A stretch of 64,000 bases of DNA, taken from Cristatella mucedo (taxonomy: Eukaryota; Bryozoa; Phylactolaemata; Cristatellidae). The notes under the pieces were generated by a model. That model made no database searches. It was given only the letters and a program-made list of their open reading frames with translations, and had not been told where the DNA came from. Shown here piece by piece: positions 11,979-25,400 of the stretch. The DNA is taken from assembly GCA_009760855.2 (NCBI GenBank), contig WPIO01000017.1, forward strand, positions 2,678,501-2,742,500, written 5' to 3'. The position numbers and the translations under genes are program-made. Position 1 is the first letter of the stretch. Each line of letters opens with the position of its first letter.

Positions 11979-12749
11979 ACGAGCGTGGGGCGCCCCGTCG
12001 CCGCTGCCGCCGATATGACGACCCTCGCGAGGCGGTAGAGGGCGCCGCGGAAAAACGGCCGACGAGACAGAGGCGCGCGGAGGCGGCGGCGGCGGCGGCA
12101 GAAGTGCGCGCGCGCGCCCACCGGTGCACGAATCGACTTCGGCTTGCGGCAGAACAAGCCAGGCGGCGGCGCGACGAGCGAGCGGATGAGCGATGGCGCG
12201 AGCGATGGCGCGAGCGGGGCCACATGGCAACGACAGGAGGAGCAGTCGCCCCGCACCTCGAGCGGCGATAATCTTTTTTTTTGGAGCTCGGCACAGTGTC
12301 GGTGCGCCTGAGGTCGGACAGGTACCCGGAAATAAAGAGAACGCAGCGCTCTCCGAAACGAAATCGAGACGACTATTTGGAAGGCAGCAATAATAGCCGC
12401 CGTCGGCCGGACCCGTAGCCCCGTCAACGCATCGCAGCGGATTTCGACGGCCGTCATTCCTAAAGCGAGCGGCGGCAGCTCCGCCACCGCTCTCTGTCAC
12501 AAGCGGCTGCCTGGCGGCGGGTGCGCCGGCCATAGCTATCCTCCCGCTCGTTTCTTCGTTCGTTCGTTCGCGGCCGCCGCCGAGCGATCGCCGCCAGGGC
12601 GTCGGCGGCAGTCGCCGCGATGCTTTGAGCGACGCCGGACGCTCGCGGTGCCGCTTCAACTTCCGCTCGCGTGCGCCGGTCGCGTGTTGCAGTCGCGCGG
12701 CTTGAAGCGCAGCTCGCGTTTGCTCGCGCCATCGCCGCCATCGCGGCGC

Positions 12750-12934
<185 letters not shown>

Positions 12935-12936
12935 CC

Positions 12937-12967
12937 TTTAGCTTCGGCGTCTCGAGCCGAAGCTAAA
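12937..12967. repeat. perfect 12-bp-arm hairpin beside (GA)n
   Basis: Arms tttagcttcggc and gccgaagctaaa around a 7-base loop gtctcga. The stem is of mixed sequence, so it is less likely to be chance than the CG-rich hairpins. No T-run follows and there is no adjacent gene, so a role as terminator or small RNA is not supported. Confidence 0.75.
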
Positions 12968-13632
12968 CAATCGCCGCGTGCGAACGGCGGCCGCGGCGCC
13001 CGCGGCTGCGAGAGCTCTAGCCGGCCGAAATTGCTGCATTGAAAATGCGAGTGAAAAGCGAGCGGTGTCACACTTAATTGCGTGAAAAGAAAATTCGTGA
13101 GAAGCAAATCACTTCGATCAATACACCCTTTGTTCCCTTAGAAGCGGACACAAATCGTGATATAATTGCTCCACAACCGGGCAGCTCTTTTCATGTCGCG
13201 GGCCGGCGAGTCTTTTGCTTAACCTTGTTTGCTCTCCTGCGGCTCTCGCGAGAGCGAACAATGGAATTTGCAGCGATATCAAACACGGCGCAATGCATTG
13301 GTAATAATAAAAAAATGTTTAATATTCTTTCGGCGTTATATATACAGAGGTAATCGGGTTGCAATTGTTTGAGCACAAGTAATTTTCACGGTGCCACTGT
13401 AAGTGATAATGAACCACTGTTCGGAAAGGACTTGGGCGAAATAATTATGACACCGAGTTTACAACGTGGCCGCCGTCGGTTACGTGCAGATTGGCAGCGA
13501 TAAACAAAGAGGCGAGAGCCGCCTTTCTAGAGAGCAGATTGTAATCAGGCGAGTTGGCAGCATCGCTGAGCGTTATACGCTCGCACGAAAACAAACAGTG
13601 ACTGCCCGCTGCGTCCGGAATCACAACTCATT

Positions 13633-13633
<1 letters not shown>

Positions 13634-13727
<94 letters not shown>
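13634..13727. repeat. (CT)n microsatellite
   Basis: Clean CT run of about 94 bases, followed by a CCGT/CCGCC-rich stretch. Confidence 0.95.
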
Positions 13728-13730
<3 letters not shown>

Positions 13731-15527
13731 CCGACTCAGCCTTCGAGTCACCACTGCCAACCTCCGTCCGCCCGCCCGCCAGCATGCCCGTCCGTCCGTC
13801 CGTCCTTCCGTCAATCCGTAGTGCCTAATGCCGCCACCGCCACCGCCGCCGCCGCCACCGCCTCCGCCAGCCGCTGCCAGCCGCCGCCGCCGCCGCCGCG
13901 GATCGGCAGACTTGCTCCCATCATTTGGTTATCAGTATCGCGCGACAAGCGTTGCGACGCAGTCCTGGCGACGAGGATTTAATAACCGCGGCGACTCCGC
14001 CGAGGACAGTCCGCTCTCAGCGAGGCGTGGTGTTGGCGGCGGGCGCTCCTATTGCGCCGGAAGTCAAGGCGAATAGAAAGCTCGTGACCGCCGCCGCCGC
14101 TGACGTTGCGCCTACGGCCGACGCGTCGCGCTCGTTCGCGGAGTTTCGCCGGCGGCTCTGTGACTCGAGAGAAAAAAATGGCTGCTCCAGCGTGAGACGT
14201 GCTCGACACGCCCCGTTGATTTGACTTGTCGTCGGGCCAAGCCTGCGTCAGCCGCCGCCACCGCCGCCGCCGCTCGCACGTCGAGCGTGCAAGCTATGGC
14301 GACGATCTCCGCGGCGACGATCTCCGCCAATCGTCGCCGCGCCGTGCAGGCGACGGTGATCTGGCGAGCGGTCGTCGCACGTACCTCCACTCCACGCGGC
14401 GGTGACGGCGCGCAACGAAGCGCCTCCAGTGCGCGACGTCGACTGGTGGCGCGACGGCGCCCCGTAGATCCGGGTCGCAATCGTCTAGCGCAATCGTCTA
14501 CCGTAGACCTTCGTTCGCACGTTGGCGTCGTCGGTTACCTGTAATCGACGGGCGCCGGTGCGAGAATCGTTGCGAGATGTCGGTGCGTTACTATCTGCAT
14601 TGCTGTCAGCTTACTGCGTCGCTGTCTGCTCAGTCAGTGTCTTATTGGGTGGACGGCGTGCGCATTTGACTGCGATACAACTAACGTCGTCACTCTTCAA
14701 AATGGCAGTTTTCGTTGGCGTTCGCTGCGAAAATGTACTTCCGCCGCCTACCGGCGTGGGCCCGACCGACTGACTGCGGCGGCGTCGTCGGGGCATCTCG
14801 CTCGTCGCGTGGCTCGTCTTACCTCAGTTCCGCCGACTGCGATTTAGACGGCGCGTTTAACGAGCGCTATAGAAGAGTGCGAGCAAAAAATTCGAGCCTT
14901 CGGCAGCCGAGCGTGCAGAACCTCGAGAACTGCGTGCATCCCGTTGGCGCGACACTAGTTGGTTGGTTGGTTGGTTGGTTTGACACTAGTTGGTTTGGTG
15001 GTTGGTTTGACAGCAGCCGTCGGGTGCTGCTGAGCGCATGCGCACTCTAGCGCATCGCGCTCTCTCCACTCTAGCGCATCGCGCTCTGCTTCGAAGCAGC
15101 GTCGCTTCGCTCGCCGCGCCGGCCTCGCGCCGTGAATAGAGCGCTGTGGGGCCAGAAGCACTTCCGGCCGCGCGGCTAGAGGATAATCCGGCGCCGCCAT
15201 CGTCGCGGCGACCTGGATTGTACGGGCGTGAGGGCAACCTGGAGACGTATCGTTCGCTAACGCTGCCTGCCGCCTGGAGAGGCCCGCGCGATCCCTCACT
15301 GGCTTCGCTTCAAGCTCGACGGGGCGCCGCCAATGCGGCCGTGCGACAGCGTGGAAGGATCGCTGCGACAATATGGCTTACACGGCCGCCGCCGTTCGGG
15401 CCTCGTTCGGCCTCGCGCGCTGCTGCGGCCGCGGCGCTTTCTGCCGCGGCCTCCATCCTCTTGAATAGAACGCCAACCGTAAGACGGCGGCGGTAGTTGA
15501 GTTCGCTCGGCGGAGGCACTGAAAGCT

Positions 15528-15561
15528 CGAACGCGGCAGCCGGCGCCGGCTGCCGCGTTCG
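15528..15561. repeat. 34-bp perfect palindrome
   Basis: cgaacgcggcagccggc is followed without a spacer by its exact reverse complement gccggctgccgcgttcg. The match stops on both sides at 15527 and 15562. It could extrude a cruciform or bind a dimeric factor. It lies in CpG-rich DNA 6.6 kb downstream of FoxC. Confidence 0.85.
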
Positions 15562-15988
15562 GTAAGGCGCGTAGATAGCATCGGCAGGGTGCGAAAACGT
15601 CGGCGGGAAGGCTCGAAGTTAAACTCGAGGCCGCCGCATGTTGAGCCGCCTCCGATGAACGGCAGGCGTACAAAAAAAGGGGCATCGTCGGGAGGTCGGC
15701 GTAATGCCGGGCATCGTCGGGAGGCCGACGAAGGGCGTGTCTGCCGTCGGCCAGCGGTGACCGAGCGCGAATTGCCCCAAAGACGCGTTGCGAGCGGTCC
15801 GACGCCACGTGACGAGCCACCCAAATGACGAGAGCAGCAAAGTGGCGACGTTGGGCGAGCGCATCTGGCGGCAAAGAGCGTGCGACTCGATTGACGGTTG
15901 TTAAATAGCAGCAAAAACCAACCGGCGGCCGATTCGACGGCCTGATTTACATGGCGGCAAACGAGTCTGAGCGGCTTTCGCCCCAGTG

Positions 15989-16127
15989 CTGCTGCTGCTG
16001 CTGCTGCCGCCGCCGCCGCTGCTGCTGCCGCCGCCGCCGCTGCTGCTGCCGCTGCTGCTGCTGCCGCTGCTGCTGCCGCCGCTGCCGCTGCTGCTGCTGC
16101 TGCCGCCGCCGCTGCTGCTGCTGCTGG
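15989..16127. repeat. mixed (CTG)n/(CCG)n trinucleotide tract
   Basis: Alternating blocks of CTG and CCG for about 140 bases. On the minus strand it reads as a run of about 40 Ala codons inside an otherwise repeat-only frame, so a polyalanine protein is not supported. Confidence 0.9.
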
Positions 16128-16239
16128 CCTCGCGCTGTGCAGAGAAATACCAGCTGTGCTCGTAGGCCTAGAAGAATCCGAGGCGTGGGGCGTTAATGCG
16201 ACCACCTTGCGCCGCCGCGAGAAAACCCGACGGCACTGC

Positions 16240-16481
16240 GAGAGAGAGAGAGCGAGAGAGAGCGAGAGAGAGAGAGCGAGAGAGAGAGCAAGAGAGTGAG
16301 CGAGCGAGAGAGAGAGAGTGAGCGAGAGAGAGAAAGAGAGAGCGAGAGAGAGAGAGAGGGTGAGCGAGAGAGAGAGAGAGAGAGGGTGAGCGAGAGAGAG
16401 AGAGAGCAAGAGAGTGAGCGAGAGAGAGAGAAAGAGAGAGCGAGAGAGAGAGAGAGAGAAAGAGAGAGAAAGAGAGAGAGA
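16240..16481. repeat. degenerate (GA)n with GCGA/GTGA variants
   Basis: Purine-rich tract with frequent gagcgaga and gtgagcgaga interruptions, hence older than the clean runs. Confidence 0.95.
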
Positions 16482-16625
16482 AGCTTGGAATGAAGAGTAT
16501 ATGCTGCTTCCCTTACACCCAGGCCATTTTGGCCGCGATCGCTTGTCGCAGCTTGAGCGGTCGAGGCAGGCCAAGTCTGTAGCAGCCGGATGACACACTA
16601 AATAAGGAGGTTGCCTTTTATGACC

Positions 16626-16627
<2 letters not shown>

Positions 16628-16672
<45 letters not shown>

Positions 16673-16695
16673 GTATGTAGGTGTGTGTTGTGTCT
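16628..16695. repeat. (TA)n-(TGTA)n-(TG)n compound microsatellite
   Basis: TA run to about 16660, then GTAT/TGTA tetramers and TG-rich sequence. Confidence 0.9.
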
Positions 16696-19625
16696 GTGTG
16701 TGTATGCACAGGTATTTATGCGTACGTTAATGCAAGCTTTTACACACCACCGTATGGATATAGCCGTATAAACTGACGCCTGCACATACGTGCATGACTT
16801 CAAACAGGCGCAAAGTGTCCTCGCAATTATCGTTATCTCGGTACGTTCTAGAAGTCGAGAAAGTTGGTGATCGATGTTTCTGCTCAACTGTCGTGTCTCT
16901 AGACGGATGAGCTTGGATGCGACATTCCGGTCGCCGATGTTACAAAGATAAGCGCCAGTCGTATGCTGGCTTGCTGTGTCGCCTTTCCATTAAGCTCTAC
17001 CTGGGTACCCGTCAAGTTTTGCGTGGGAAAGTTGAGGCGGGGTGCAGAGGTGCGGAGCTCCGTCGCTTTAGCGAAGGCCGCCATCCGCAGGTGGTGGCTT
17101 CGCAGCCACCGAGCACCGAGAAGGTGAGGTCGCGCGGCTCGCGAGCGAGCGCACGTGACTGCCACCATAAATACAGGTGCGTGACAGCAGAGCGCGTCTC
17201 CCTCTGCCGCTTAGCACTCCCTCGAGCTCGAGAGTTGAATGGCAGCGATTGTCTTCCCGGCTTCCTCTCGCTCTCTCTCTCACACACCCCGAGCACGCTT
17301 GTCTTCACTGTCTTTATAGCGCAGCCATAATGGCCACCGGATTGAAGTTGAGCGCGTCGTTGTGCAGGCATTTGCTTAATTGTGCGCAAATGATGCGATA
17401 ATGCTCGTATTAGTGTGTGTACACACGGCGTGTGATGTTTGAGTGCACCGGGACAGGGCGACAGCGCCGCCGCCGCCAGAGCGATTGCTAAGTGGCCCGG
17501 CTGCGAAGCGCTGCCTCCTTTGCAAAATGAACGCGCCATCCTCGCTATTCGGTTCTCGCGACGTTCTTGCTTGTCAGGTGGCAGCACTCGCTGGCTCGCA
17601 AGAGATGGCAGCACTCGCTCTCAGCCTCAATCCACTCAGTAGCCGCCCCTTCGTTCGGTGCAGCGCCGCCATTGCTGGTAGCCATTGCTCGCACGCGGAA
17701 GGCGGTGCCCAGTGCGCGCCGCCTTCCGCGTCTACCGACAGCCCGTTAGCTAAGACATCTACGAACAGATAACCCCGCAGAGCGGTTTTTTGATGCAAGC
17801 GTCGGCTACCGAGAGCTGCAATGATTCTGAAATTACCCTACTTGCCCGCACCGAGCACGAAACGTCGTTCTCTCGAGGTTTTGTGAATTGCCGTGCCGGC
17901 GATGCATTGCCCTGCGGCGGCGGCGGTGCTCCGCACGGTGCGAGCACTTTCGCTATCGATCGCTTTACTTCGGCTCCGGGAATTCCGTCGGATTTCGATG
18001 GGTAAAGCGGTCAAGCAGGCGAAGTTGCTCGCGAGAGGGAACGTGCTGCCCCATTGGCAGCTCAGCGAGCTGCTTGGTGTCCTCTGATTGGCAGCTTGCC
18101 TTTCTCAGGCTCAGACGCACGCTCGTTTGAATGTGCACTGCTCACTGCAAACTGCCTCGCGCTTTTCTGCTGCAGCACGGTAAAACCACGTCCATCAGAC
18201 AACGCAGCAGCAGCAGCTCCGATGGGCGCAGTAGCTGCTGCTGTGATTGCCTTTGCTGCTGTAGGCTTTGCTGAGAGGCCACTCCCTCCGGCCATTCATC
18301 CAGCCACGCGCATCGTGCCGCCATTCGCAGCTGTGCACACATCCACTCCAGTATTGCCGCTCGTCTCTTGTTAGCATCGGTGTTCACTTTCCTGGCCGAC
18401 GGCTGTCACGACGGCTGTCATTGCAGAGCCGAGCCAGACAGGGCCGAGGCGGCACGACACTCTTATCCGAGCCAGCGGTGCGACCGGAGCGAGCGGAGGG
18501 GAGCCGCCGGGCAAAGTGGAGGAGCTGGCATCGACACTAGGTAACAGGATCTAGCAAAGGCACAGCGTTAGCCACAACCAATTGACACCGCTGCGCTAGT
18601 GCGTACCTACGAGTGCATTATAAGCGGTCGCCGTAGAAGGTCAAGGATAAAGACATTGCAGGGTAAACACGAAGAGCCAGTCAGAAGACAACGAAGGGGA
18701 AATTGATTTTCGCAAATAACTGTTTGGCAACTCCGAAAAAAAGATGACGTGAATCGGGAGCACAGCTGCTCACGAGATAAGAGAAGTAGGGATGATTAGC
18801 ACGAGCTGAACTATCAATTGATTGTGATGAAACTAAATTACCAGCAAACAACTAGTGGCTTTCTTTCTCGGTGGGAGAGGGCCAGCAATAGCCACCAATA
18901 GTTACTGTTCATGGAAGCGAGACTCGCGGGTGGCTATCCGTGACGTAGCATTTCTCTGCTCCTAGACTAGTAGCTGCTGCGCTAGCTACTGTCTAAGCGG
19001 TGGCAGACGGTGCGTTCCTGCTTAGCAGCAGCCGAAATAGACAGTCATCTGGGCATCTGACCTTGACAAGCAGGCACTCATTGGTCATCTTCCGAGTCAG
19101 TGAGTTTCACTGGTCGTCTAGGCAGTCACTCTCCGATCGGGCACTCCTGCCCATCTTCTGAGCGATCGAGCCGGAAATCGAAGCTGCTGCATGCTCGTCG
19201 AGCAGTGGAGGATGCACAAGACGGCGGTTCGTTGGATGGTAGATTGGCATTGCCCGGCCACACTGATCGATAGCTGCAGCAAGCATCTGGAACTGGAAGC
19301 CTTGCCGAATTTCGCAGCCACTATCGGCTTCTGGAACCTTTTGTCTGAGCATCTTCAGCTTGCCCTGCTAGCAAATATTTGCTATGTTCGGTAGTCAGTT
19401 CAGTGCTGCAGTGAAAGCAGCTAGCGCCCCGCTGCATCACCGTTTCCCGGCTGTTAACTTGGCACCACTCACTTAGTATACAAGTTTCTCTATCGTGAAT
19501 AGTGGATCTGGAAATACACGCTCTCAGTCCATTCGCTAAGGAGTTCTAACCACTTAATTTAGGAACCACGAAATATCACAGCTGTCCATTGCGCCTAGCC
19601 TTAAATAAATAAAATAAATAGTAGC

Positions 19626-19784
19626 TAATTTAACAGCCTCTTTTTTTTAGATAAGAAGAGCCTTTACGGCTATCACTAGCGCTTGCAATGGCGATAGAGG
19701 ATTGCCCACCGCCGGATTCGAACCCACGACACCAGGACCGACGTGGTGAAAAGCAACCGCCTTACCTAGTGTGCCATCACGGCT
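19626..19784 (-). mobile_element. tRNA-derived SINE
   Basis: Minus strand: head agccgtgatggcacactagg, then a B box as gggttcgaatccggcggtgg, a gcgatcc(t)..gatagccgtaaaggctct body and an end near aggctgttaaat. The same order is present at 54.3 kb (minus) and 57.4 kb (plus). The A box resembles the consensus TRGCNNAGYNGG and the B box fits GGTTCGANTCC, so RNA polymerase III transcription of the master is expected. The body shows no tRNA cloverleaf beyond the head. Confidence 0.85.
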
Positions 19785-20919
19785 CACCTTCATGGCCCTT
19801 AGCGAGAGCGATAAGGCAACATGCTCCAGAACCTGCCCACAATGTCATCAGAAATGGGTTGACAGATTGTGCAACTGAAAGAAAATGGACCCATTTCTAT
19901 TAGTGGCGATACTTGGGTTCGCATATCGGGATTTCAGTTCTTGATGAAAGTTTCCCGCTCCAAAGCCAGCGGCAGACGGTCTTCGGTGGCTCTGCAGTTT
20001 CCAATTAAAACTTCGGCTGCAGCCGCAGTCGCAAAGGCTGCACGTACAGCCAGTCATTCAGGGTCTCCGAGCCCACTGCCACGGATCGGGTGAGGAGGTA
20101 ATTCCACCTGCCTGGACCGACTTGAATGGGGTAGCGGATATCGTCTCTCGGTCGCTGACCACAGAAGACGTAATGGTTGCCACTTGGCAACGCATTGCGG
20201 TTAGAGCATACATGTGCATTCAGGCGTTACAAAAGAATTCCGCTCGTGCACCGCAATTGGTCATTTAAAGCCCAGGTTTTACACCGCTGAGAGCGAGTAC
20301 GAGTCTTGACAGCTCAACCCACGGAGCTCCGCTTCACCGGACGCAGAGGTTACGCTGTCTTGTCTCTGCTTGCCTGCATGGCACGCATGCCCACCGAAGA
20401 CGGTTTGATTTTGCACTGCTCTGCATTGTCAAGTTTCCCGAGCAGCCAACTTAGTTGGCGACAACGAAACCCGTTCAGAGACGCTGTCTAGCTGGTGGAG
20501 GGCGTTGGCAGAGCGAACCTTGGCTCCGAGGAGCGAGGAGCCAACAGGCTGCAAACACCCGCCATTAATGTTGCTCGCTCCCTAGTGCCCAAGCTTCCGT
20601 AGCTATGGGGGCTCGCCGATCGAACTCCGGATACTAGCCCGGCGATGAAACTACACCACGTGTTTCCTCTTTGCTGTCATGGCAACAACAACTGCGCAGG
20701 ATTTTCACGCCGATACTGATCGCTGGCTGATGATCGGAGATCTGTAAGACTTCAGGGTAGCCGGTTAGGAATAAAAAGGCAGTCGAGAAATGGCCGCTGC
20801 TGCTGACCAACTGCCACGTCACGTGCAGCTATCGTTTCAATCATCGCGTAGCGATCGATCGTCGTTCAATGTTTAGCTCCTTGGCAGCATGATTTCCTTT
20901 TTTTCCGTCTCAATGTCTG

Positions 20920-21065
20920 TATGCCGATCTGTAACTCCGCAAAGCAATGAAGACTAAGTGGGAGTTATGGTGGAGATTTGTCGTGAAGCAGCTTTCAATG
21001 TCCATAGATGGCCAATAGATTATCGGAGGTAGTAAAGGAAAAAGTTCGAAGCATAGCTGCATTAT
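20920..21065 (-). mobile_element. decayed LINE family A 3' end
   Basis: gatctgtaactccgcaaagc followed by aatgaagactaagtgggagt and ttcgaagcatagctgcatta parallels, with many changes, the minus-strand family A end at 28.17-28.35 kb (gtctgtaactcaacaaagcc, ataaagatcatgtgggtgtt, gggaagcatagcagagtcag). It is too diverged to read as protein. Confidence 0.5.
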
Positions 21066-21779
21066 GCCTTCCCTCTTCTTCCAATCGAGAATCGCTCGCT
21101 TTCTGCCTCTCCGCACGCCTTCAAGTATAAAATCCGGCGGTCAATGTGACGCAGAATGTGTCAAGTTGCAACTGACTTGCAGTTGTCATAACCGTTGTAA
21201 CCAAGGTGGTGGGAGGGCTAGGCAAATCACAGCACTGTGCGGAAGGCGAGGCCGAGGCCACACCTACTGTATGGCCGAGGCCACACACACATACACATAC
21301 TGTGCATACATGTAGCTGGCCCCAGCGAGTCGAGGCAAACGGAAGCTCGGCGAGCAAAAGGCGGGCATGCGAGAGCGGCTGCATCGAGCTGTCATCAGCC
21401 ACTCGCACGTTTACGCAGGTCGTCTTTGTCACGCCTGCTCTGTCATTTCTACAAAGCGATGGCTTTGTAGAGCTAGCACGCTCGTAGACGGTAAAGTAAG
21501 CACCAGTCACCGACAAAAGCACAATGCTGCAGCCGCCCACCGTGCAGCCGGCGGTCATCGAGGAGGCATTCTTAGGATCAAAGGCAAAGAAGAGAATAAA
21601 ATGTACCTGCGGCCTCTTTTTCGGCTGCCCACGGTTGGCGAGGCGAGAAAGAAGTGCCAAAAAGGTCAGAGCTCAAAGCGAAGCTGCCGCGAGTTCCAAG
21701 TTTGAGAGCGCGGCCGGCGCAGTGCGAAAACTTCCCTCCTCTCCCCTCCTCCCTTTTCTCCATCTCTAGTTATCGCCCT
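21066..21779. other. no recognisable gene
   Basis: Mixed-composition DNA with short CA-rich stretches (about 21280-21300). No domain is visible in any frame, including a 179-codon minus-strand frame at 21121-21660 that has no ordinary coding character. Confidence 0.4.
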
Positions 21780-21970
21780 CACTCCCTCTCCCTTTCTCTC
21801 TCTCTCTCTCCCTCTTCTCTTTCTCTCTCTCTTCTCTTTCTTCGTCCTCTTCCTTTCTTCCCGTCTCTATTTCTCGCCCCCTCTCTCACTCACATTCTCC
21901 CTCTCCCTTTCCCCCTTCTCTCTCTCTGTCTGTCTTTCTTACTCTCTCTCTCTCTCGCTTTTTATTTATT

Positions 21971-22024
<54 letters not shown>

Positions 22025-22250
22025 ACTCTCTCTCTCGCTTTCTATTTATTTCTCTCTCTCTCCCTTTCTCTCTCTCTCTCTCGCTCTTTCTTACTCTCTC
22101 TCTCGCTCTTTCTTACTCTCTCTCTCTCTCGCTCTTTATTTATTTCTCTCTCTCCCTTTCTCCTTATCTATCCCTCTCGCTCTTTCTTACTCTCTCTCTC
22201 GCTCGCTCTCTATTTATTTCTCTTTCTCCCTCTCGCTCTCTCTCTCTCTC
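21780..22250. repeat. degenerate (CT)n tract, about 470 bp
   Basis: Polypyrimidine tract built from CTCTCT with repeated higher-order blocks such as ctctctcgctctttcttact and tatttatttctctctct, so larger units have duplicated inside it. It ends about 120 bases before LINE-B coding sequence. Confidence 0.95.
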
Positions 22251-22369
22251 TAAAGCACATTACAACTCGTTCACAATATCTCGCTGTCTTTCTCGATTTT
22301 TTATTCCTATTATTCTCCATGTCTCTTATTCCCTCCTATTGTCTTTCTCATGGACTTTCCTTTCTCTTA

Positions 22370-23165
22370 ATCGTCTCCAGCTGGTAAAAAACTCTGCAGA
22401 TCGCCGGGCCTGTCGTCAGCGGCATAGCTGCGACATCGCAGCGCTTCTGTCTGAGATGCATGGGCTCCCTATTGAGTCGACTTTACAATCCCCTGGATCA
22501 CGATCCTCTCTGGATCACGATCCTCTCTGGATCGCGATCCTCTCTGGATCACGATCCTCCCTTGATCATGATCCTCTCTGAATCACGATCCTCTGGACAG
22601 CTACCCGATCGCTTCACTTGCTAGCACCAGCCTGCACCTTTCCAGTTTCCGTGCTCCTCCAGTCACGTGCTCTCAAACCACCCGCTACTTAGCGTCTAGT
22701 CACTTTGCCATCCTCTAATTAAATTTAAATCTATCTTTTGCCTTCAGCTCATATGCACCGAAAGTATGTAGCTCGCCTCTGGCTACGATCTCCAGATGCA
22801 GTGACCAGATGCATCATTTAAATCTCAGCTAAAGACGCATCTGCTTCATGTGGTCAGCGTCATCCCTCTCGGCTCGGCGAACTCGCTTTTGCTCGCTTGT
22901 TTGTGCTTTGCGTGCTTACCTGTGCATGAGTCAGAGCGCGGTACTAGCCAGGGGTCCACTTAACAGGTGGGTATGAGTGTCTTTATGTTTGCTTTATCAT
23001 GCTGGCCTATGGGTGATACTTATTTGCGTTTGCATGCTTGATTGTTCTGTGCACGTCACTAACCGTTCGTTAAATGACTCGCTTTATGCGAGATGTAAAG
23101 CGCCTGGATAGAGATTCAATTCTCCCTCTGGGCTCGATACGAACGATCAATTTTATTATTATTAT
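22370..23165 (+). mobile_element. LINE family B relic, ORF2 C-terminus and 3' tail
   Basis: Plus strand reads NRLQLVKNSADRRACR...DIAALLSEMHGLPIES, the decayed form of the L2/CR1 motif RLQxVQNSAARLVxR...HITPxLxxLHWLPV. A 17-bp tandem repeat interrupts it (22484-22602). It resumes near 22730 as FAFSSYAPKVCSSPLATISR and ends with agatgtaaagcgcctggata and (ATT)n at 23153-23165. Several stops and frameshifts make it non-functional. Confidence 0.75.
22484..22602 (+). repeat. 17-bp tandem repeat, about 6-7 copies
   Basis: Unit cctctctggatcacgat, repeated with small changes (gcgatc, catgatc). It contains the dyad ggatcacgatcc-like cores. It sits inside LINE-B coding sequence, so it expanded after the insertion. 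Confidence 0.85.
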
Positions 23166-23484
23166 GACTGCTCTCTTTCTATATCTTCAACCCTTTATGC
23201 ATCGCCCTATTTAAAATGCAATCACTTGAAAGAAGATACTATTTCTTTCTTGGATATATCGGCTGTCTGTCTGCTATTCGTCCGGATATTTGCTTATCCC
23301 GTATCTTAGTGTTTACCACTCTGAGAAACAAACTCCCGTGTATTTTTTCAATAGCCCAGGCAAGCACAACAAGGCTGGCTGCACCTTCAAAATTGCAGTC
23401 GTAGACGTCTTAGGAGTAGTGGGTTTATTAAGCTGTCTTGCTTAGCCTGATTAGTACGGCAGCCATATTGACCGGCTCGAGTGA

Positions 23485-24275
<791 letters not shown>

Positions 24276-24279
24276 CTTC

Positions 24280-25400
24280 TTGGTTTCACACTCAAGAGCA
24301 TCGAGTACTTTTGAAATGCTAACTAATTGCTGAAAGTATAATTCGTCGGAGGCCGGGCGCGCGATGTTCTTGGCCTTGGCCAATGCGGTCTCAGTGCTTG
24401 CTCCCAGTGCTTGCACCTTTTCCGAAAGCAACTGCTTAGCCAGTGCGCCTTTCCCGAAAGCATAGCCTCTATGATCTCGTCGCCCTAACTGAGCTCGGGT
24501 TATTTGATCTACACGACCGAGCCCCAGCAAAGGGAGGGGTGAGCTACAAATACGCCGAGCCTGCGGCTGAGGGCTCAGCTAGGTTGCGTGCGACTGCAGA
24601 GGCGTGGCCGAGGCATATCTATTCGGAGTCGCGTGCGTCAATACGAATCCTCAGGTCTAGCGCATGTCGGCCAAAGGTAGCCGAACGTTTTGCCATCGGC
24701 GAAATTTCCATCCAGGCGAGTTGAAGGCCAGCGAAGGCCGTGCATGCAACGTCGCTCTACCGATGTCAAGAACCCAATTTTCGTGGGAGCTTCTTGCTTT
24801 AGGTGCCTTGAAATGCTAGGAAGGAGCAGGAAGGAAAGTAGAGGAGGAAGTAGGAGCAGGAAGGAAAGTACAGCAAAGACGGCCAAGGTCCCGAAGTGAC
24901 ACTTTAAGCTACAGGAGCTCGCACGCTCAAATGGTCCGGCGAAGGTTAGGCCAGAGCAAGGCATATTAAGTCCCCCCTGTAAGGAAGCCACAATCGAATT
25001 TCAAGTGATTTCAAGAGGCAGTCAGCATTACTTCTGTAACTAATCGGAGTTATTTCTCACACTAGAATAGCAGGCCGTTATTAGCAGGTCTTATTTTTTT
25101 GGCACACTCGCTACCAGTCTCTCTTTCTTGGAAAGCTTCTTTACCGATTGGCGCATCAATCATTTGTGCCCAAACAGCAACCGGTCGAGCTCCGGCAATA
25201 GAGCTAGAATACAAGCTGGCCATCCTAAGCAGAGCAGAAAAGCAGAGCACTGCCACTCTGTAGCCTTCCACTCACTGGGACATTCATGCGCTACCAGGAA
25301 TTTTTCAGCTGCACAGCGGTTCAGCTCTAGAAAGCCGTTCAGATATGTCCTCGCTAGGGTAGGCAGAGATCTACGACCATGTCAACGAGCTTGAGTTATG
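24280..25400 (-). other. unrecognised stretch, possibly a decayed mobile-element ORF
   Basis: On the minus strand 24290-24530 stays open and reads, in part, GYAFGKGALAKQLLSEKVQ and SDELYFQQLVSISKVLD before running into the GA tract. Further upstream (about 25180-25340) one frame reads CPSEWKATEWQCSAFLLCLG, which resembles a KATE(F/L)RQFLLYxGP string I recall from proteins of some animal transposons. The links are weak and no complete domain can be assembled. Confidence 0.2.

Noticed and set aside
15378-16709. 443-codon minus-strand frame with long Ala and Ser/Leu runs
   Set aside because: It translates (GA)n and (CTG/CCG)n microsatellites with GC-rich flanks; no non-repeat domain.
22484-22602. 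CRISPR-like array
   Set aside because: The repeats are directly adjacent with no spacers and lie in a eukaryotic LINE; it is a minisatellite.
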